The notes under the pieces were generated by a model that saw only the letters and a list, made by a program, of their open reading frames with translations, made no database searches and was not told the DNA's origin. Below are positions 58,791 to 64,000 of a stretch of DNA of 64,000 nt, piece by piece (the stretch's first letter is position 1; the number at the start of each line of letters is the position of its first letter). The translations under genes and the position numbers were made by a program. The DNA comes from Himantopus leucocephalus (Eukaryota; Chordata; Aves; Charadriiformes; Recurvirostridae), in the NCBI GenBank assembly GCA_003993805.1, contig RSEF01000018.1, positions 4,162,601-4,226,600 of the forward strand. Direction: 5' to 3'.

Positions 58791-60180
58791 CTTAAAGATG
58801 CCCGGGGTAGTGCCTGCCTGCTCCCGCTGCCGGAGGCTGCTTTGGGTCCAGCCCGCATCCCTGTCCAAAATTCCAATTGCCCTGTCTGGGAAATTCTGGC
58901 ACCAGGTGCCTCGTGTGCACTGGGCTGGATGGGACGAGGGGGCTGTGGCTGCCGGGACAGAGGCGGCAGAGGGGGTTGCAGGTCCCCCAGCGATGCCCTG
59001 GGAGAGCAGAAGGGCAGAGCTGGTTTCGGGGGGAGAGGTTGGCTCTCCCTAAGGCTGTTTCTAACCTCCAGCGCAGTTTTTGTACGTGCTCTTTGCTGAT
59101 CGCGTGGCGACGCCGCTGTGGCTTGCAGTAGCGCCCTACTCTCTGCTTGCATGTGTTTAAAACCCTCTGGGTCAGCGGGCGGGGGAAATGTCCTCTTTTT
59201 TTACCGAAGCGCAAAATGACTCCTCCGTTCTGCGTCTGTAACATTTACACGGGGGCCCCGGCTGCCGCGCTGGGCTCCAGCCCTGAACTTTGCCAAAAAA
59301 ATGCTGGTGTTTGGAGCTGGGATTTTGGCTCGGACCCATCTTGAGTAATACCGTTTCTCTGGCTTTCGAAACCATAATGCATTGCACTTGGTGGTGATGT
59401 CAGGTACTTGGGGATTATAATTGCTGTGTAACCCGGCAGCCTGGAGAGAGATGTCTCAGGAGGGGCAGCCCGAGGGGAAGGAAAGTTAGTTCTTTATGAA
59501 ATGCAGATGTTTTTAAATAGCTGTAATTGACTGGACTGGATGCAGAGCATTGCAGTTCTAAAAGCTAAATAGGCTTTTGTTCTTCAATGTTTGCTGTGTA
59601 CTTCAAGGGGTCACTCAGTTCCGTCGTGCATGATTTCAGCCCCGGCCGCGCTGCCCCCCAGCATCGCCCTCTTGCTTTGGGTTCGGATCTCGGCGTGGTG
59701 CTTTTTCTTCCCCATCCCAAAGCTGAGGACCACCTCACAGGGCTGCATCCCTCAGCTCCATCCCTCGGCACGGCACAGGCTGCAAACCGACTTCGGCAGG
59801 ATGGGGAGAACGAGGCGAGATGGGCAGCATGGAAAAGAAAAAACAATCCCCCCGCCCCCCGCAGCGCTCGTAGCTGAATAGGAGCCGAGCTCTCCAACCC
59901 CAAGTTATGAATTTTGTCAATGAAATTAGCCAACAATGTTTGGGAAAGAATAAAAATAAAGCAGTGAGGGCTCAAAGAAAAACTAGCAGAGCCCCGGAGT
60001 GAATGGGGGCTTTGTTCGGGCTCCCGTCCCTTCAATAGGCAGCCTGAAACCCTGTGAGTCACTGTGCGCTGCTGGCCAGGCGCCGGGCCTCCCGGAACGG
60101 GCCAGCGGAAAAAACCTGCCTTGCTCTCATTTGACAGGCTAACCAGCGAAAGAATAAAGTTAATTTACTGTTAAAGTTGA
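58791..60180. other. Noncoding stretch
   Basis: No gene or additional repeat recognised. Confidence 0.45.
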
Positions 60181-61420
60181 TTTGTTGGGTAGGAGAAGGA
60201 AACGAGGAGCGCGCTGTAATAAACGCAGCAGCAGAGGGGCTGCCTGTGGGAAGGGGTGGCCGAGGCGAGGGCTGTCCCTCGCCCCGCTAATGACGGGGTT
60301 CGTTATACCCGCGGGTCTCGCAGCACGTCTGTGCAGCGTCAGGCACGGCGCGGGGACCCCTGCAGTGCTCTCTGCAGGGAGAAACCGCCTTTACCTAGGG
60401 AATTCCTGGTCCGGCAGCAGTGTGATGCCCGGGATGCAGGGATGCGTGTGAGCCCAGCCACATCGGCTGCTGCGCCTTCCCAGGGCTGGCACTGCGTTGG
60501 AGTGATCAATATGTGTTAGCGTGAGCTGGCTCTGCAGCCTGGCTCGTGTTTCGGTAGCTGAAAGGCAGGCAGGTAGCCCACTTTCGGCTGGAGCGGCTAC
60601 GCTTTGTGGGCTCTGCCGGGGCCATGCGAAGCGGCGCGTTCCCGGGCTGCGGTTTCACTCCCATCCGCACACTCAAACCTGCGGAGAATCGGGACGCGCT
60701 GCCCGTGCCCTGCCGGCTCGCACTGCGCACACCCGTTAGGTTACCGGGGGGGAACAGGTACCATTTTGTGCAAAATGGCTTCTGTGCGTCACGCGGGCTT
60801 TTGCACGCGCAGACGCCCCGTGCGTGTTTTTGTGGGAGTAGCTGCTGTTTCCAAACAAAGGGCTCTTTTCTTCCCAGCAAACAGAGGTAGCTGGTGTGAG
60901 CTGAATGCAACCTGCCTCCAGCCTTTGTTCCGCGGTACCTAACACACCCCGTCACTTGGTGCTTGGCATCGTACGAAATAAACAGCGGGGAAAAAAGGTG
61001 GTCCGTCCCCCGCGGGGCTCGGCGGAGCTGCCCGGCTTTGTCCCACCATCCCTGGCCCTTCCCGCGGCCGGGGATGCCCCAGCCGAGGGTGATGGTTGTG
61101 CAGGGTGAAGGATTCCCCGGCTGGCACCGACCCGGCATGCCGGGAGCCGTGGAAGAGCCCCCCCCGCCCCTGGGCACGCCGCCACGCTGCCGTGGTTTCA
61201 GACAGGCATGGCTTGTCTTCGCAGGCTGCTGCCAAGGAGGGGAAATTAGGGCATTTCTGAGTCTATCCGGCTTGCTGCAGGGTGGGGAACACGGCAGCGG
61301 AGCCGCTTGGCCCCTCAAAGGCGGCCCCGAACCGGCCCCGTCAGCCCGTGCTGCGGTCCGGCTTCCGCGGGGGCTCTCCTGCGGTCCAGCGAGCAGAGGT
61401 TTGTTCGGTCACATCACCTT
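60181..61420. promoter_or_regulatory. CpG island, about 1.2 kb
   Basis: About 100 CpG over 1,240 bp by hand count, roughly four-fifths or more of random expectation by estimate, sustained over many lines. It is the largest such block in the window. Islands of this length usually mark promoters or developmental regulatory regions. A 270-codon minus-strand frame crosses it (61,318-60,506) but overlaps several plus-strand frames and has no recognisable domain. No first exon can be assigned, so it is an orphan island here. Confidence 0.5.
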
Positions 61421-64000
61421 CCTTGCCACATAAACTGGTATCCAGTGGAGCAGAGAGGCACCGAGATCACTTCGGGATCACACGTCGTTTGGGAGGAGAT
61501 ATTAATAATTTGTTACAATATTTTAAAATCTGGGTTAAGGCCAGAAACGGCGCAGCAGAGGTAACCGTTGGGCAGGCAACAAAACTGTACCATCTCCCCT
61601 CCCTAGCTCCGAGAGGCCATGTTGTGACCAAAGTAATCCTCCTTTCTGCTCACATCACCTTTCCGGATTTATCATTTTAATGTTCTCTGGGCCACCAAGC
61701 CCCACAGCTGTAAATTAATTTTTAAAGTAATACAGGTTTTAAAACTTCCATCTGCTTTAATGAGCTTGGGGGAATCCTGTTGTATTAAAAAACATGCATG
61801 CAATTATTTTTCCATCTTGGGTTTCGCCAGTTCCCAGCACCACTCTGCGATGACATCTTCTTCCCCTCTCAAAAGTGTTTTCTTGTGATAATGTGGCATT
61901 GTATCCTGATGGTGTGTGTTTTGCCGCACGTGGGCAAGGCTAGAGAGGACTTCTCTAAGGACGAAGCAGTATCATTAGCAGGTCCCTCGGTGGCTTCCCA
62001 GTCACCTTTCCATTAATCCAGTTCTGCATCACAGAATTACGAAGCGGCTAATGAACAGCTCCAGCGCCCAGAGCCTGGAGGTACCGTATTAACCGGACGT
62101 CTCTTTGAACTGCGTGATTTCTGGTGGGAAAACTTCACGGAAAAAACGAGATTGTGTTTGTTTTCACAGCCTTCTGCATCTGTTTTTAAATATTTGCTCA
62201 CAGTAGTTCTGGTTGGGTTTTTTTTTTTTTCTTTTTTTTTTTTGTTAGCAATTAGCCTAATAAGCCACCTTTTCATTGCTCCGCGTGTAGATTAACCACT
62301 TCAGAGAGTACAAAATAAACATTTTGCAATGCATGTGTGTATCTTCTGGAAAAGATGAGTAACCTGCTTCCACTGAGACGAAGTCCTCCTAACATCAGGG
62401 TTTTGCTCTAATCATTAGTGCCCGAGATTTTTTTTTTTTTCCTTTTTATTTCCCTTAAGACAACTTCTTACAGCATTCGTTAACCTGAATTTTTAACACA
62501 ATTAATTCTTATTTAGCCAGTGCATTCAAAATGATGTTTGATGATAAGTAACAAATAAATAGCCTGGGAACGTGCAACTTCCATCTGGTACCTGAGCATT
62601 GGGAAGATTCATCTCTGCTGAGATCAGGCAAAGTTGAGCAACTCGGAGAGATTTCAGCCGTTGCATTAAAAATGAGGCTGTAAGAGACCGTCTGTCCTCG
62701 CAACCCATGGAAGAGCTGGGTCTTTGGGAGGGACAGGAGACGTAGTATCCGAAAAGAGCACGTGTACCCAAGAATCGGTGTGCTGTGTCGCCTGCCCTTA
62801 CTGCCTGATGGAAATCACGTTTAATAGCAAAATCACAGTTACTAAAATATTGCTGATCCTGATGATGTCCTGAGCTGCAAAGGCAGAGCAGCAGGCAGTG
62901 CTGCCGTCTCTTTGGTACCTCAGCGCTCGTTGCTGCTATCCGGGAGCCAGGCAGAAAGTGCTCCCGCGGCGCTCAAAGGCAGCAAAGCTGGAAAGCGGAG
63001 AGCGGGCACCAGGGACCGAGCTGCCCTCGGAAGAAGCGACTCTTCCAGTTTGCGGCTGAAACCCACAGCTGGGCTGGACGGGGCAGACTGGTGGGTGATG
63101 CTGCCGGTGCCGGCTCTTTCCTGGAGAACGGGAGACCACATAGGTGACGTCAGCTTGATTTTTCTGAGCTTTCAGGTAACTTCAGAGTAAGTTGTTCCAG
63201 AAGCAGTGGGATAAATTAAGCTCTTCCTCCAAATCTGAGATAAGTCCCTATCTCTTGCCTGCTGGAAGAGCTCCAGCATCCGCATGTCCTCTCGCAGTCC
63301 TCAAGGGCCAGGACGGGGCCATGCAGAGCAGCCGGGAGCCGCCTGGCCGGCGGTCAGTGAAACCAGGAGCACAGCCAACCATTCACTCTGCGCCTCGGTG
63401 GGGACCCTCTTCTGGCCGTTTTTCCCCCTACGCACAAAATTTGTAGGAACTTAGCATCTTCCTGACTTCTCTGTCAAGCATGGTAAATGTTGTTTTCCAC
63501 AATGAGTGGGGGACAGTGGGAAGAAACCGGGAGCATGACTGCACGAGCTCCATTTCTTTGGCAAATCAGGTTAAAACCAACCGAGTTGTTTATGCTTGAT
63601 CCTCGCCACCGCGGGATTGCCACTGCAGCGGAGGTGCTGGACGCAGCACTTTACATCTTCACATTGAATTCCGCTGTTCAACTTGAGCTACCCGGCACTC
63701 AATTTAAAGGCATCGAGCACAAGCGAAGCCCGGAAACTGCTGCCAAAAATCAGGCAGGCGCTGGGCGAGTGATGCCGAGTGTCCGAAATGACCCAAGGCG
63801 GTGGGGAACGCGGGATGCCTCTTCCTCCGCACCCCGCGCCGAGCCCCCGAGGATGCGCGGGCTCCCCGGCTGGCCCGGGCATGGCCCCAGCTCTAATAAG
63901 ATCAGTCCTGCAGCGTGTTTCCTGAGCAGCGGGAACAATGAGCCTCTGTCCCACATGCCGCCGCAGTGAGAACAAGAACCAGACTGAAAAAAAATAAAAG
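61421..64000. other. Noncoding stretch to the window end
   Basis: No gene supported. 61,490-62,700 is AT-rich with pyrimidine runs at 62,218-62,243 and 62,428-62,443. GC content rises again from about 62,900. No recognised interspersed repeat. Confidence 0.45.

Noticed and set aside
60506..61318. 270-codon minus-strand open frame in the CpG island
   Set aside because: Overlaps several plus-strand frames; stop codons are rare in this base composition. No recognisable protein feature.
1..64000. CRISPR arrays, operons, insertion sequences, rRNA or tRNA genes
   Set aside because: No regularly spaced direct repeats with unique spacers, no ribosome-binding-site-linked gene strings, and no recognisable rRNA or tRNA sequence. 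The repeats are those of a bird.

Overview
This window looks like noncoding DNA from a bird nuclear genome. The main evidence is the interspersed repeats. There are short 5'-truncated CR1 LINE copies, one ending in the (ATTCTRTG)n octamers typical of avian CR1. Older, diverged CR1 relics, MIR-type SINE relics (one with an ATT-rich tail) and inverted-repeat MITE relics resembling ones common in turtles and crocodilians are also present. CpG-rich patches, low repeat density and frequent homopolymer tracts fit an avian genome. I cannot name the species, chromosome or locus. There is no sign of bacterial, plasmid or viral organisation.

I found no protein-coding gene I can defend. Many open frames of 60-425 codons exist on both strands, but they overlap one another, match no family I recognise, and are expected in GC-rich DNA with few stop codons. 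Two short open frames are flanked by good splice-site matches (12,625-12,796 minus; 49,286-49,459 plus). One 425-codon frame (38,267-39,544 minus) is unusually long. All three are hypotheses only. The window is best read as intronic or intergenic sequence.

Layout: 1-5 kb is mixed sequence with a small CpG-rich block carrying MEF2 and CCAAT motifs (570-840). 5-20 kb is repeat-poor, with a Z-DNA-prone tract, a 100-N gap (11,162-11,261), a 22-bp perfect palindrome (15,176) and a 60-nt pyrimidine tract (19,276). 20-28 kb holds most old repeats: a MIR-type SINE, a long ancient CR1, an inverted-repeat MITE and a reverse-strand CR1. 28-36 kb has MIR-like fragments, a 13-copy 38-bp minisatellite (33,873-34,360) and a second MITE relic. 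38-46 kb includes the longest open frame, a CpG-rich patch, a CR1 broken by a second 100-N gap (41,003-41,102) and a CR1 3' end (45,160-45,323). 46-53 kb is more AT-rich, with candidate conserved noncoding blocks and a GATA/E-box/ETS cluster (51,544-51,690). 53-64 kb contains CpG-rich blocks, the largest about 1.2 kb (60,180-61,420), plus a minus-strand CR1 3' end.

The most testable leads are the large CpG-rich block as an orphan promoter, the GATA-rich cluster as an enhancer, the minisatellite, and the two exon-like frames. I saw nothing that amounts to a new biological system.
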